Source of the DNA: Georgenia sp. SYP-B2076
GTDB taxonomy: Bacteria; Actinomycetota; Actinomycetes; Actinomycetales; Actinomycetaceae
Assembly (NCBI RefSeq): GCF_003991205.1
Contig: NZ_RXOZ01000014.1
Coordinates: forward strand, 1-46,035
Reading direction: 5' to 3'
DNA: 46,035 nt
Below are positions 33,801 through 41,840 of this stretch, piece after piece (positions within the stretch are counted from its first letter, which is position 1; every line of letters starts with the position of its first letter). A model generated the notes under the pieces. It did not search any database. It was not told where the DNA came from and saw only the letters and a list, made by a program, of their open reading frames with translations. A program made the position numbers and the translations under genes.

Positions 33801-34584
33801 GGCGGACCTCTCGCGCGACGCCGCCGGCACGCGCATCACCTTCGCCGACACCCAGGCCCGCCCGGCCGCCGTCGTCACGTCCCCGGAGTGGTCGGGCTCC
33901 GAGCACGGCGGCCGCCGCTACTCCGCCTTCGTCATCAACGTCGAGCGGCTCAAGCCCTGGCACACCCTCACCGGGCGCCAGCACTTCTACCTCGACCACG
34001 ACTGGATGAGCGAGATCGGGGAGACCCTGCCGGTGTTCCGGCCCCCGCTGGACATGCACCGCCTCTTCGGCGACGCCGTGCCCGGTGACACATCGGCCAC
34101 CGGCGCCGCCGGCTCGGCCGGGTACGCGGAGGTGGCCGTGCGCTACCTGACGCCGCACTCGAAGTGGTCGATCCACTCGGAGTACCAGGACAACCTCTTC
34201 ATGCTCTCCCTGTCCCGCGGCGGGCCGAACGTGTGGATGTCCCCGCAGGACGCGGCGAAGATCGGCGTCAAGGACAACGAGTGGATCGAGTCCTACAACC
34301 GCAACGGCGTGGTCGTGGCCCGCGCGGTTGTCTCGCACCGCATGCCGGAGGGCACGGTGTACATGCACCACGCCACCGACCGGGTCATCGACGTGCCCCG
34401 GACGGAGACGTCGGGCCTGCGCGGCGGCATCCACAACTCGCTGACGCGGGTGCTGCTCAAGCCCAGCCACCTCATCGGCGGGTACGCCCAGCTGTCCTAC
34501 GGGTTCAACTACATCGGCCCGACCGGTAACCAGCGCGACGAGGTCACGGTCATCCGCCGCCGCAGCCAGGAGGTGCAGTACTGA
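30805..34584 (+). CDS. narG: Respiratory nitrate reductase alpha subunit
   Basis: A 1259-residue catalytic subunit that reduces nitrate to nitrite on the cytoplasmic side with bis-MGD molybdenum. The FS0 [4Fe-4S] site has His66, Cys70, Cys74 and Cys109 (HGVNCTGSCSWK then PRGCPRG). The expected Mo-ligand Asp region is WGSNIPVTRTPDAHFM. C-terminal PHSKWSIHSEYQDNLFMLSL and ISPDYADNTKFADEWL also match the family. GGAAGGA lies nine bases before ATG 30805. Full length, with no disruption. Confidence 0.96.
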   Translation: MTSTKPERGHRAHEAAPEEALLRLGTFLRRGEASEDLRQLFLTGGREGDAFYRDRWSHDKVVRSTHGVNCTGSCSWKVYVKDGIITWESQQTDYPTVGPNSPEYEPRGCPRGAAFSWYTYSPTRVRYPYVRATLLNLFREARARLGDPVLAWESIVEDPELSRRYKSARGKGGLVRATWDEVEEIIAAAHVYTTKAYGPDRLAGFSVIPAMSMVSYGAGSRFYSLMGGQMLSFYDWYADLPVASPQVFGDQTDVPESADWFNAGYLIMWGSNIPVTRTPDAHFMTEARYHGQKVVAISPDYADNTKFADEWLAVHPGTDGALAMAMGHVILSEFHVRERTPRFLEYMARYTDSPFLVSLEERGDAHVPGKFLTAADFVEEPGHRAMAETANAAFKTVLLGTDGAPVVPNGTLGDRFGPEGAGKWNLDLGDVTPALSLLDVTDGATEAVEIDLPRFDVTPPDGSDLGAHTGGSGVVRRGVPVRRVAGRLVTTVYDLLLAQYGVARPGLPGAWPAGYEDPTTPGTPAWQEELTGVPAAAAIRIGREFADNAVRSKGRSMIVMGAGANHWFHSDTIYRTFLALVTMTGCQGVNGGGWAHYVGQEKVRPITGFQQYAFGLDWHRPARQMIATAFWYLATDQWRYDGLPADALASPLATGTFAGRTTADTLVESTKRGWMPSFPTFNRNPLDLTDEATAAGKEVPDHIVDELGAGRLRYAVEDPDAPENFPRVLTVWRSNLLGSSSKGNEYFLKHLLGTEASVRAAESPPERRPRDMVWRDQAPEGKVDLLTSIDFRMTSTTLFSDIVLPAATWYEKFDLSSTDMHPFVHAFTPAINPPWQTRSDYAIFQALARKVGELGAVHLGVRRDVVATPLLHDSPDELATPHGAVAAMDALPPTPGVTMPRLTVVERDYPNLLAKFNALGPLPGTVGMATKGVAFDPTEEIHALGEKNGRAGSGVAAGRPLLDKDVKACEMILAFSGTTNGRLATQGFENMEKRTGTALADLSRDAAGTRITFADTQARPAAVVTSPEWSGSEHGGRRYSAFVINVERLKPWHTLTGRQHFYLDHDWMSEIGETLPVFRPPLDMHRLFGDAVPGDTSATGAAGSAGYAEVAVRYLTPHSKWSIHSEYQDNLFMLSLSRGGPNVWMSPQDAAKIGVKDNEWIESYNRNGVVVARAVVSHRMPEGTVYMHHATDRVIDVPRTETSGLRGGIHNSLTRVLLKPSHLIGGYAQLSYGFNYIGPTGNQRDEVTVIRRRSQEVQY

Positions 34585-34638
34585 TGACGGAACGGCGAGC
34601 TCCGCAGCCAGGCACGAGCGAAGGGGGTGCGTGACCAT

Positions 34639-36504
34639 ATGAAGGTCATGGCGCAGATGTCGATGGTGATGAACCTCGACAAGTGCATCGGGTGCCACAC
34701 GTGCTCGGTCACGTGCAAGCAGGCGTGGACGAACCGGACGGGTATGGAGTACGTCTGGTTCAACAACGTCGAGACCCGGCCCGGGCTGGGTTACCCGCGC
34801 ACCTACGAGGACCAGGACCGGTGGGCCGGCGGCTGGGTGCGCACGAAGCGGGGCCGCCTCAAGCTCCGCGCGGGCGGGCGCGCGAAGAAGCTGGCGACCA
34901 TCTTCTCCAACCCCAAGATGCCCACCATCCACGACTACTACGAGCCGTGGACCTACGAGTACGACATGCTGCTCTCGGCGCCGGCCAACACGCGCCACAC
35001 CCCGGTGGCCCGGCCGAAGTCGCTGCTGACGGGCGAGCCGACGACGATCGAGTGGTCGGCGAACTGGGACGACGACCTCGGCGGGTCCCAGGAGATCGCC
35101 GTGAAGGACCCCGTGCTCCAGCAGATGAGCGAGCACGTCAAGATGGACTTCGAGAACACCTTCATGTTCTACCTGCCGCGCATCTGCGAGCACTGCCTCA
35201 ACCCCTCCTGCGTGGCCTCCTGCCCCTCCGGGGCGATGTACAAGCGCGCCGAGGACGGCATCGTCCTGGTGGACCAGGAGCAGTGCCGCGGCTGGCGCAT
35301 GTGCGTGACCGGGTGCCCGTACAAGAAGGTCTACTTCAACCACAAGACCGGCAAGGCCGAGAAGTGCACGATGTGCTACCCGCGCATCGAGGTCGGCCTC
35401 CCGACCGTGTGCTCCGAGACGTGCGTGGGGCGCCTGCGCTACCTCGGGCTCGTCCTCTACGACGCGGACCGCGTGGGCGAGGCCGCCGCAGTGGAGGACG
35501 AGAAGGACCTCCTCGCCTCGCAGCGCTCGGTGTTCCTCGACCCCTTCGACCCCGACGTCATCGAGGCGGCCGAGCGCGAGGGGATCCCGGCGGACTGGAT
35601 CGACGCCGCCCAGGCCAGCCCCATCTGGCGGCTCATCACCGAGTACGAGGTGGCCCTGCCGCTGCACCCCGAGTACCGCACCCTGCCGATGGTCTGGTAC
35701 ATCCCGCCGCTGAGCCCCGTCGTCGACGTCGTCACCGCCTCGGGCAACGACGGCGAGGACCACAAGACCCTGTACACCGCGATCTCGACCATGCGGATCC
35801 CGCTCGAGTACCTGGCCGGGCTGTTCAGCGCCGGGGACACCGCCCCGGTGGAGAAGACGCTGCGCCGCCTGGCCGCCATGCGCTCGTACATGCGCGACCT
35901 CAACCTCGGCGAGGAGCCCCGCGAGGAGATCGCCGCGGCCGTGGGCATGACCGGTGCCGCCGTGCAGGAGATGTACCGGCTCCTGGCCATCGCGAAGTAC
36001 GAGGACCGGTACGTCATCCCCGCAGCGCACGCCGAGACCGCGCGCGGGCTCGAGGAGATGGCCTGCTCCCTGGACTTCGAGGGCGGCCCCGGCATGGGCG
36101 GCGCGGGGCCCTTCGGCTCCTCCTCGGGCCAGCCGGCGCCGGCCAGCGTGGAGACCTTCCACGCGCTCAAGGAGCGCCAGACCGCCGACTCGCCGCACAC
36201 GCCGTCGGGGCCCAGCCGCGTCAACCTGCTCAACTGGGACGGGCGCGGCAGCACGGAGGGGCTCTTCCCGCCCGGGTCCGGCACCGCGCCGGACCCCGCC
36301 GCGCTCGAGGCGACCGGCCCCGACGCCGCGCCGGGCACCTACCGGAACGACCCCCACCCGGGCGGGGACCCGGGCCCGTCGGCCGGCGGGACGAGCAACG
36401 CCGCGGACCTGGGCAGCGGCGAGGGGATCCTCTACACGGGCGAGGGCCGCCCGGGGCCCGGCGAGGGCCCCGGCCCGGACGTCGCGGACGGCGGCGCGCG
36501 ATGA
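34639..36504 (+). CDS. narH: Respiratory nitrate reductase beta subunit
   Basis: A 621-residue iron-sulfur subunit that carries electrons from NarI to NarG. Cys groups are CIGCHTCSVTCKQ at the start, CEHCLNPSCVASCPSG, CRGWRMCVTGCPYKK (Trp replaces one Cys, giving the [3Fe-4S] centre) and CTMCYPRIE. The last 110 residues are a Gly/Pro-rich tail beyond the normal end. Between narG and narH lies a 16-codon frame (34584-34634) whose ATG overlaps the narG stop; it may couple translation. ATG 34639 is chosen over GTG 34627 by alignment with the family start. Confidence 0.93.
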   Translation: MKVMAQMSMVMNLDKCIGCHTCSVTCKQAWTNRTGMEYVWFNNVETRPGLGYPRTYEDQDRWAGGWVRTKRGRLKLRAGGRAKKLATIFSNPKMPTIHDYYEPWTYEYDMLLSAPANTRHTPVARPKSLLTGEPTTIEWSANWDDDLGGSQEIAVKDPVLQQMSEHVKMDFENTFMFYLPRICEHCLNPSCVASCPSGAMYKRAEDGIVLVDQEQCRGWRMCVTGCPYKKVYFNHKTGKAEKCTMCYPRIEVGLPTVCSETCVGRLRYLGLVLYDADRVGEAAAVEDEKDLLASQRSVFLDPFDPDVIEAAEREGIPADWIDAAQASPIWRLITEYEVALPLHPEYRTLPMVWYIPPLSPVVDVVTASGNDGEDHKTLYTAISTMRIPLEYLAGLFSAGDTAPVEKTLRRLAAMRSYMRDLNLGEEPREEIAAAVGMTGAAVQEMYRLLAIAKYEDRYVIPAAHAETARGLEEMACSLDFEGGPGMGGAGPFGSSSGQPAPASVETFHALKERQTADSPHTPSGPSRVNLLNWDGRGSTEGLFPPGSGTAPDPAALEATGPDAAPGTYRNDPHPGGDPGPSAGGTSNAADLGSGEGILYTGEGRPGPGEGPGPDVADGGAR

Positions 36505-37199
36505 GCGGCTTCGTGCGCGTCGCCTCGCCGGGCACCCTGCGGCCCGTGCCGGTCACCGCCCGCGAGCGCGCGCTGACCTGCATGGCCGCCTCCGTGCTGC
36601 TGGACTACCCCACGCCTGAGCAGCTCGCCCGCCTCGCCACCGTGCGCGACGGCGTCGCGAACCTGCCCGAGCCCGTCCGCGACCGGCTGGTGGCGTTCAC
36701 CGACCACGCCCGCGCGCACGACCCACAGGACCTGGCCCGGACCTATGTCGACACGTTCGACCTGAAGCGCAAGTGCTCGATGTACCTCTCGTACTTCTCC
36801 ACGGGAGACACCCGCCGCCGCGGCACGGCGCTGGTCCGCTTCGTCGAGGCCTACCGGGCCGCGGGCTGGGAGGTGGGGCGCGACGAGCTGCCCGACTTCC
36901 TCCCGATCGTGCTGGAGTTCACCGCCACCGGCGACGCCGAGCTGGGCACGGCGCTGCTGGCCGCCCACCGCGAGGGGATCGAGGTGCTGCGCTCCGCGCT
37001 GCTGGCGATGCGCAGCCCGTACGCCGGCGTCGTCGAGGCGGTGTCCCTGGTGCTGCCCCGGCCCACGCCCGACGTCGAGGACCGGCTGCTCCAGCTGATC
37101 ACCGCCGGTCCGCCGACGGAGATGGTCGGGCTGAGCGCGCTCGGACCGTTGGAACCCTTCGCCCCCGCCGGGGCGGCAAGCTCGGAGGTGAGGCAGTGA
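36501..37199 (+). CDS. narJ: Nitrate reductase assembly chaperone
   Basis: A 232-residue all-helical TorD/NarJ-family protein. It binds NarG and holds it until the cofactor and iron-sulfur clusters are in place; it is not part of the final enzyme. Seen are CMAASVLLDYPTPEQL, VDTFDLKRKCSMYLSYFSTGDTR and DELPDFLPIVLEF. ATG overlaps the narH stop (ATGA) and its stop overlaps the narI GTG. Confidence 0.92.
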   Translation: MSGFVRVASPGTLRPVPVTARERALTCMAASVLLDYPTPEQLARLATVRDGVANLPEPVRDRLVAFTDHARAHDPQDLARTYVDTFDLKRKCSMYLSYFSTGDTRRRGTALVRFVEAYRAAGWEVGRDELPDFLPIVLEFTATGDAELGTALLAAHREGIEVLRSALLAMRSPYAGVVEAVSLVLPRPTPDVEDRLLQLITAGPPTEMVGLSALGPLEPFAPAGAASSEVRQ

Positions 37200-37978
37200 G
37201 CGCCGCAAGCACCCTGCTGTGGGTCGTGTTCCCGTACGTCGCCATGGCGGTCTTCGTCGTCGGGACGTTCTGGCGGTACCGGTACGACAAGTTCGGGTGG
37301 ACCACCCGCTCCTCCGAGCTGTACGAGAAGAACGTGCTGCGGCTGGGCTCCCCGCTGTTCCACTTCGGGATCATCTTCGTCGCGCTCGGGCACTTCATGG
37401 GCCTGCTCGTCCCCAAGAGCTGGACCGAGGCCGTCGGGATCGGCCCCACCTTCTACCACGCCATCGCCACGTACATGGGCTCGGTCGCGGCCCTGGCGAC
37501 CATCGTGGGCCTCGCGCTGCTCATCTACCGCCGGCGGGTGACGGGGCCCGTGTTCCTGGCCACCACCCGGGTGGACAAGCTCATGTACGTCCTCCTCGCG
37601 GTGCCGATCCTGCTGGGGAGCTGGGCGACCGTCCAGACGCAGCTGCTCGGCGGGGAGCACGGGTACGACTACCGCGAGACCATCTCGCCGTGGCTGCGCT
37701 CGCTGTTCTACCTCAGCCCGAAGCCGGAGCTCATGGCCGGCGTCCCGCTGGCCTTCAAGCTGCACATCGCCGCGGCGTTCCTCCTGTTCGCCGTGTGGCC
37801 GTTCACCCGCCTGGTGCACGCGTTCTCCGCGCCGGTGCAGTACTCGACCCGGCCGTACATCGTCTACCGCTCACGCGACGCCGGCCACGGCACGGGGGCG
37901 CGGGAGCCGCGCCGCGGCTGGGAGCCGTCGGTGGCGCCGAAGACCCGCCGGGACCGCCCGTCCAGCACCAGCACCTGA
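37196..37978 (+). CDS. narI: Respiratory nitrate reductase gamma subunit
   Basis: A 260-residue membrane cytochrome b with five predicted helices. It oxidises menaquinol and passes electrons to NarH. YVAMAVFVVGTFWRYRYDKFGWTTRSS, FHFGIIFVALGHFMGLLVP, FYHAIATYMGSVA and FKLHIAAAFLLFAVWPFTRLVHAFS hold the expected haem-binding His residues. GTG 37196 overlaps the narJ stop. The basic tail after the last helix is cytoplasmic. Confidence 0.94.
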   Translation: MSAASTLLWVVFPYVAMAVFVVGTFWRYRYDKFGWTTRSSELYEKNVLRLGSPLFHFGIIFVALGHFMGLLVPKSWTEAVGIGPTFYHAIATYMGSVAALATIVGLALLIYRRRVTGPVFLATTRVDKLMYVLLAVPILLGSWATVQTQLLGGEHGYDYRETISPWLRSLFYLSPKPELMAGVPLAFKLHIAAAFLLFAVWPFTRLVHAFSAPVQYSTRPYIVYRSRDAGHGTGAREPRRGWEPSVAPKTRRDRPSSTST

Positions 37979-38022
37979 CCGGCCGGCCACGCCGGCCAGG
38001 TGCTGGCCACTGGCACGACCTG

Positions 38023-38061
38023 CCCCGGGTGCCCGTCGGAAGACGGGCACCCGGGGTTTTT
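38023..38061 (+). terminator. Rho-independent terminator of the nar operon
   Basis: A 15-bp perfect stem with arms CCCCGGGTGCCCGTC (38023-38037) and its complement (38042-38056), loop GGAA, followed by TTTTT. Nothing else in the window is as clear a plus-strand terminator. Confidence 0.92.
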
Positions 38062-38143
38062 CGGCGCCCGGGCGCGCGGCGGCCGCGGTTGGTGGCGCCC
38101 GGGCGACACCACCTCGCGCTCCGCAGTTTCGGATTCCAGGCAC

Positions 38144-38172
38144 TTATTGGTACGCACATGCGTGTCTATACT
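38144..38172 (+). promoter_or_regulatory. Promoter with palindrome ahead of the molybdate regulator
   Basis: TTATTG (38144-38149) and TATACT (38167-38172) are spaced by 17 bases. The -10 ends seven bases before ATG 38180, so the message is probably leaderless. ACGCA-CA-TGCGT (38152-38163) lies in the spacer and is a good candidate operator for the regulator it precedes. Confidence 0.55.
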
Positions 38173-38179
38173 GCGTCCC

Positions 38180-38590
38180 ATGCCGCAGTACCGGATCAGT
38201 GAGGCCGCGGGGCTGCTCGGCGTCAGCGATGACACCGTGCGCCGCTGGGTCGACGACGGACGCCTGAGCGCCGGCGTGGACGACGCCGGCCGCAAGGTCG
38301 TCGACGGCGCCGACCTCGCCCGCCGTGCCGTCGAGCACGCCACCGCCGTCAGCGGCCCGGGCGCCGACGGCGTGGGCCGCTCGGCGCGCAACCGCTTCAC
38401 CGGGCTGGTCACCCGGGTCGTCGCCGACGGCGTCATGGCGCAGGTGGACCTGCAGTGCGGTCCCTACCGGGTGGTCTCGCTGATCAGCAGCGAGGCGGCC
38501 CGCGAGCTCGGGCTCGTGCCCGGGTCCTTGGCGACCGCCGTCGTCAAGGCCACGACCGTCATCATCGAGACACCGCGCGAGAGGCCCTGA
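38180..38590 (+). CDS. HTH-TOBE molybdate-responsive regulator
   Basis: A 136-residue two-domain protein. Residues 1-50 are a MerR/excisionase-like helix-turn-helix ([26 protein letters not shown]). Residues about 70-135 form one TOBE (molbindin) domain, [22 protein letters not shown] to VKATTVIIE, which binds molybdate. It heads modABC and overlaps modA by a base (TGATG). It likely senses molybdate and controls the operon. Its role is like E. coli ModE but the architecture differs. Confidence 0.88.
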   Translation: MPQYRISEAAGLLGVSDDTVRRWVDDGRLSAGVDDAGRKVVDGADLARRAVEHATAVSGPGADGVGRSARNRFTGLVTRVVADGVMAQVDLQCGPYRVVSLISSEAARELGLVPGSLATAVVKATTVIIETPRERP

Positions 38591-39447
38591 TGAACCTCGC
38601 CACGCGCCGCGCGCGCGCCGCCCGCACCCGCCGCGCCCGCGCCGCCGCCCTGCCCGCCCTGCTGCTGCCCGCCCTGGCGCTGGCCGCCTGCGCCGGCTCG
38701 GCGGACACGCGGGCCGAGACCTCCCCGGCCGGGACCTCCTCGGCCGCGGCGACGGCGCCCGCCGCGGCCGGGCCGAGCGGCGACCTCACCGTCTTCGCGG
38801 CGGCGTCGCTGCACGGGGTGTTCGAGCAGATCGGCGAGTCCGTCGAGCGGGAGCACCCGGGGGTGTCCGTCACCTTCTCCTTCGCCGGCTCCTCGGACCT
38901 GGTCACGCAGGTCCTCGCCGGCGCCCCCGCCGACGTCCTGGCCACCGCGAACGAGTCCACCATGGACGACGCCATCGCGGGCGGCGCCCTCACTGGCCGG
39001 CCGACCGTCTTCGCCGAGAACGTCCTGACGCTGGTCGTCCCGCCGGGCAACCCCGCGGGGATCACCGGGCTGGACGCCAGCCTCGACGGCAAGGCGCTCG
39101 TCGTGTGCGCCCCGCAGGTCCCGTGCGGCGCGGCCTCCCAGGAGCTGGCCGGGAAGCTCGGCGTCACGCTGAGGCCCGTGAGCGAGGAGTCCGCCGTGAC
39201 CGACGTGCTCGGCAAGGTCACCTCCGGCCAGGCCGACGCCGGCCTCGTCTACACCACCGACGCGGTCGGCGCGGGCGGCGCCGTCGAGGTGGTCGAGGTG
39301 CCCGGCGCCGACCAGGTGGTCAACAGCTACCCCGTTGCCGCGCTCGCCGACAGCGCGAACCCCGCGCTCGCCGACCTGTGGATCGAGACCCTCACCGGCG
39401 AGCTCGCCCGCCACATCCTCTCGGACGCGGGCTTCACGCTTCCGTGA
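38590..39447 (+). CDS. modA: Molybdate ABC transporter substrate-binding lipoprotein
   Basis: A 285-residue lipoprotein with signal [11 protein letters not shown] (lipobox Cys) after a long Arg/Ala-rich N-terminus. The binding domain has [44 protein letters not shown] and [14 protein letters not shown], typical of ModA. It captures molybdate outside the membrane. A Ser/Ala/Thr linker follows the lipobox. Starts one base inside the regulator's stop, so translation is coupled. Confidence 0.92.
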   Translation: MNLATRRARAARTRRARAAALPALLLPALALAACAGSADTRAETSPAGTSSAAATAPAAAGPSGDLTVFAAASLHGVFEQIGESVEREHPGVSVTFSFAGSSDLVTQVLAGAPADVLATANESTMDDAIAGGALTGRPTVFAENVLTLVVPPGNPAGITGLDASLDGKALVVCAPQVPCGAASQELAGKLGVTLRPVSEESAVTDVLGKVTSGQADAGLVYTTDAVGAGGAVEVVEVPGADQVVNSYPVAALADSANPALADLWIETLTGELARHILSDAGFTLP

Positions 39448-40391
39448 CCGGCACGGGGGAGCGGCCGCGGAACCCGGCGAGCGGCGGTGGACCGGCGCCG
39501 GGCGTCGCCGCGGGCGCCGGGGGCCGGGCCTCCTCCGTGGCAGCGCGGGGGTCCGCGGGCGACGGCGGCTTCCCCCGCTGGGTCTTCGTGCCGGCCGCCG
39601 CCGCGGTGGCGCTCGTCGCGGTGCCGGTGCTCGGCATGCTGCTGCGGGTGCCGTGGTCGCGGTTCCCGGAGCTGGTCTCCTCCGAGGCGTCGGTGGCCGC
39701 CCTCGCGCTGAGCCTGCGCACCTCGGTGGCCGCCACGGCGGCGTGCGTGGTGCTCGGCGTGCCGCTCGCCCTCGTGCTGGCCCGCGCGCGCCTACCGGGA
39801 CGCCGCGCGCTGCGCACGCTTGTCCTGCTCCCCCTCGTGCTCCCGCCGGTCGTCTCCGGGCTCGCGCTGCTGACCACGCTCGGCCGGCGGGGGCTGCTTG
39901 GCGCGCACCTCGAGACGCTCGGCGTCCAGCTGGCCTTCTCCACCGCCGCCGTCGTGGTCGCGCAGACCTTCGTCTCGCTCCCGTTCCTGGTCATCTCCCT
40001 CGAGGGGGCGGTCCGCACGGCGGGGCGCCGGTACGAGGACGTCGCCGCCACCCTCGGGGCGCGGCCCACCACCGTGCTGCGCCGGGTGACCCTGCCGCTG
40101 CTGCTCCCGGCGCTGGGCTCGGGCACCGCGCTGGCCTTCGCCCGGTCGCTGGGCGAGTTCGGCGCCACGCTCACCTTCGCCGGGTCCCTGCAGGGCGTCA
40201 CCCGAACCCTGCCGCTGGAGATCTACCTCCAGCGCGAGACCGACCCCGACGCGGCCCTCGCGCTGTCGGTGGTCCTCATCGCCGTGGCCGCGGTGATCGT
40301 GGTGCTCACCCAGGGCGAGGTCGTCGGGCGGCGCGCACGCCGGCCGCGGCCGGCCATGGCCGACGCCGCCGAGCAGGGGCTGGCCCGATGA
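39444..40391 (+). CDS. modB: Molybdate ABC transporter permease
   Basis: A 315-residue inner-membrane permease with six helices. The EAA loop is [41 protein letters not shown], followed by [15 protein letters not shown], a segment characteristic of ModB. The first 45 residues are Gly/Ala-rich. GTG overlaps the modA stop (GTGA) and its stop overlaps modC (ATGA). It forms the channel for molybdate. Confidence 0.92.
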   Translation: MTGTGERPRNPASGGGPAPGVAAGAGGRASSVAARGSAGDGGFPRWVFVPAAAAVALVAVPVLGMLLRVPWSRFPELVSSEASVAALALSLRTSVAATAACVVLGVPLALVLARARLPGRRALRTLVLLPLVLPPVVSGLALLTTLGRRGLLGAHLETLGVQLAFSTAAVVVAQTFVSLPFLVISLEGAVRTAGRRYEDVAATLGARPTTVLRRVTLPLLLPALGSGTALAFARSLGEFGATLTFAGSLQGVTRTLPLEIYLQRETDPDAALALSVVLIAVAAVIVVLTQGEVVGRRARRPRPAMADAAEQGLAR

Positions 40392-41731
40392 GCGCGCCCG
40401 GTCCCGCGCCCGCGCCCCATCCCGCGCCCGGCCCCGCGCCCGCGCCCCATCCCGCGCCAGCGCCGGGTTTCGGGCTCGGATCGGTGAGGATTCGACGGTC
40501 ATCAGGCGTCGAATCCTCACCGGTAGCCCCACCGGGCCTATCGGTCCATGCCGCGGTGCCCGACCGGGACGTGCGCCTCGACCTCGACCTGGTCGCCGGC
40601 CAGGTCCTCGGGGTGCTCGGCGCCAACGGCGCGGGCAAGTCCACCCTCCTGGGTCTGGTGGCCGGGCTCGTGCGACCCGCCTCGGGCGCGGTCCGGATCC
40701 ACGGCCGCACGGTGGCCGACGCCGGCACGTGGGTGCCGCCGCACGCGCGCCGCGTCGCGCTGCTTGCGCAGGAGCCGCTGCTCTTCCCGCACCTGGACGC
40801 CCTGGCCAACGTGGCGTTCGGGCCGCGCGCCGCGGGCGTCCCGCGGGCCGCGGCGGAGCGGGTGGCGCGCGAGCGCCTGGACCAGGTGGGCGCCGCCGAC
40901 CTGGCCGGCCGCCGCCCGCACGAGCTCTCCGGCGGGCAGGCGCAGCGCGTGGCCCTGGCACGCGCTCTCGCGCCCGACCCCGAGGTCGTGCTGCTCGACG
41001 AGCCGCTCTCCGCCCTCGACGTCGACGCCGCCGCGGCCATGCGCCAGCTGCTGCGCGCCGTGCTGCGCGACGCCGGGCGCACGGCCGTGCTGGTCACCCA
41101 CGACCTGCTCGACGTCCTCGCCGTCGCCGACGTGGTCGTCGTCCTGGACGGCGGCCGCGTCGTCGAGAGCGGCTCGACGCTCGACGTGCTCACGCGCCCC
41201 CGCTCGTCGTTCACGGCGAGCCTGGCCGGCGTGAACCTCGTGGGCGGCACCCTCACGCCCGGCGGGGAGCTGGTGGCTCCCGCGGTCGGCGGGGAGCTGG
41301 TGGCTCCCGCGGTCGGCGGGCCGCGCGCGGGCACCACCGACGCCACGGACGCCACGGACGCCGCCGACACGACCGCCCCCGCGGGTGCCGTGGCACCCTC
41401 CGACACGACCGCCCCCGACGGCGCCCTGGTGCTCCACGGCCTCGTGGACCCGGCCTGCCGTCCCGGCACGGCGGTGGCCGCCACCTTCAGCCCCCGGGCC
41501 GTCGCGGTCCACCTCACGCCCCCGGGCGGCAGCCCGCGCAACACGGTGACCGTCACGGTCGCCACGCTCGAGCACCAGGGCGAGCTGGTGCGGATCCGCG
41601 GCACCGTGCCGAGCGGGCACCTGCTCGCCGCCGACATCACGCCGGCATCCGTCGCCTCCCTCGGGCTCGCCCCTGGCGCGTCGGCCATCTTCTCGGTCAA
41701 GGCTGCCGAGGTGGCGATCTACCCGGCGTGA
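40388..41731 (+). CDS. modC: Molybdate ABC transporter ATPase with TOBE domain
   Basis: A 447-residue ATPase. Walker [11 protein letters not shown]-loop [10 protein letters not shown], signature LSGGQAQR, Walker [13 protein letters not shown] and H-loop LVTHD are intact, followed by a TOBE domain ([21 protein letters not shown]). It is longer than usual. The first 50 residues are a Pro/Ala/His repeat plus a 41-bp palindromic element that stays in frame. The linker before TOBE has a 27-bp tandem duplication (GELVAPAVG repeated). Both extra parts lie outside the catalytic core. Confidence 0.92.
   Translation: MSAPGPAPAPHPAPGPAPAPHPAPAPGFGLGSVRIRRSSGVESSPVAPPGLSVHAAVPDRDVRLDLDLVAGQVLGVLGANGAGKSTLLGLVAGLVRPASGAVRIHGRTVADAGTWVPPHARRVALLAQEPLLFPHLDALANVAFGPRAAGVPRAAAERVARERLDQVGAADLAGRRPHELSGGQAQRVALARALAPDPEVVLLDEPLSALDVDAAAAMRQLLRAVLRDAGRTAVLVTHDLLDVLAVADVVVVLDGGRVVESGSTLDVLTRPRSSFTASLAGVNLVGGTLTPGGELVAPAVGGELVAPAVGGPRAGTTDATDATDAADTTAPAGAVAPSDTTAPDGALVLHGLVDPACRPGTAVAATFSPRAVAVHLTPPGGSPRNTVTVTVATLEHQGELVRIRGTVPSGHLLAADITPASVASLGLAPGASAIFSVKAAEVAIYPA
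40482..40522. repeat. Dispersed 41-bp palindromic element, copy 2, inside modC
   Basis: Perfect 15-bp arms GGTGAGGATTCGACG and CGTCGAATCCTCACC (40483-40497 and 40507-40521) around a nine-base loop, flanked by C and G. It matches the element at 13505-13545 on the opposite strand over the same 41-bp length, and encodes part of ModC's extended N-terminus. Confidence 0.75.
41261..41314 (+). repeat. 27-bp tandem duplication in the modC linker
   Basis: Units 41261-41287 and 41288-41314 are identical; each adds nine codons without breaking the frame. Confidence 0.75.
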
Positions 41732-41840
41732 GCGCGCCGCGGGTCGCGACGCGCCACGGCACGGGCGGGTACTGCTCCCGGTCACCGCGCAGCCCGGGCA
41801 GGGAGCGTCCCGGTCACACCGTGCCGCAGGAACGGTCCCG

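Noticed and set aside
30904-36357. An 1817-codon open frame on the minus strand across narG and narH
   Set aside because: It is an antisense shadow caused by GC-rich third positions; the plus-strand proteins are full-length and conserved, and the antisense translation has no family features.
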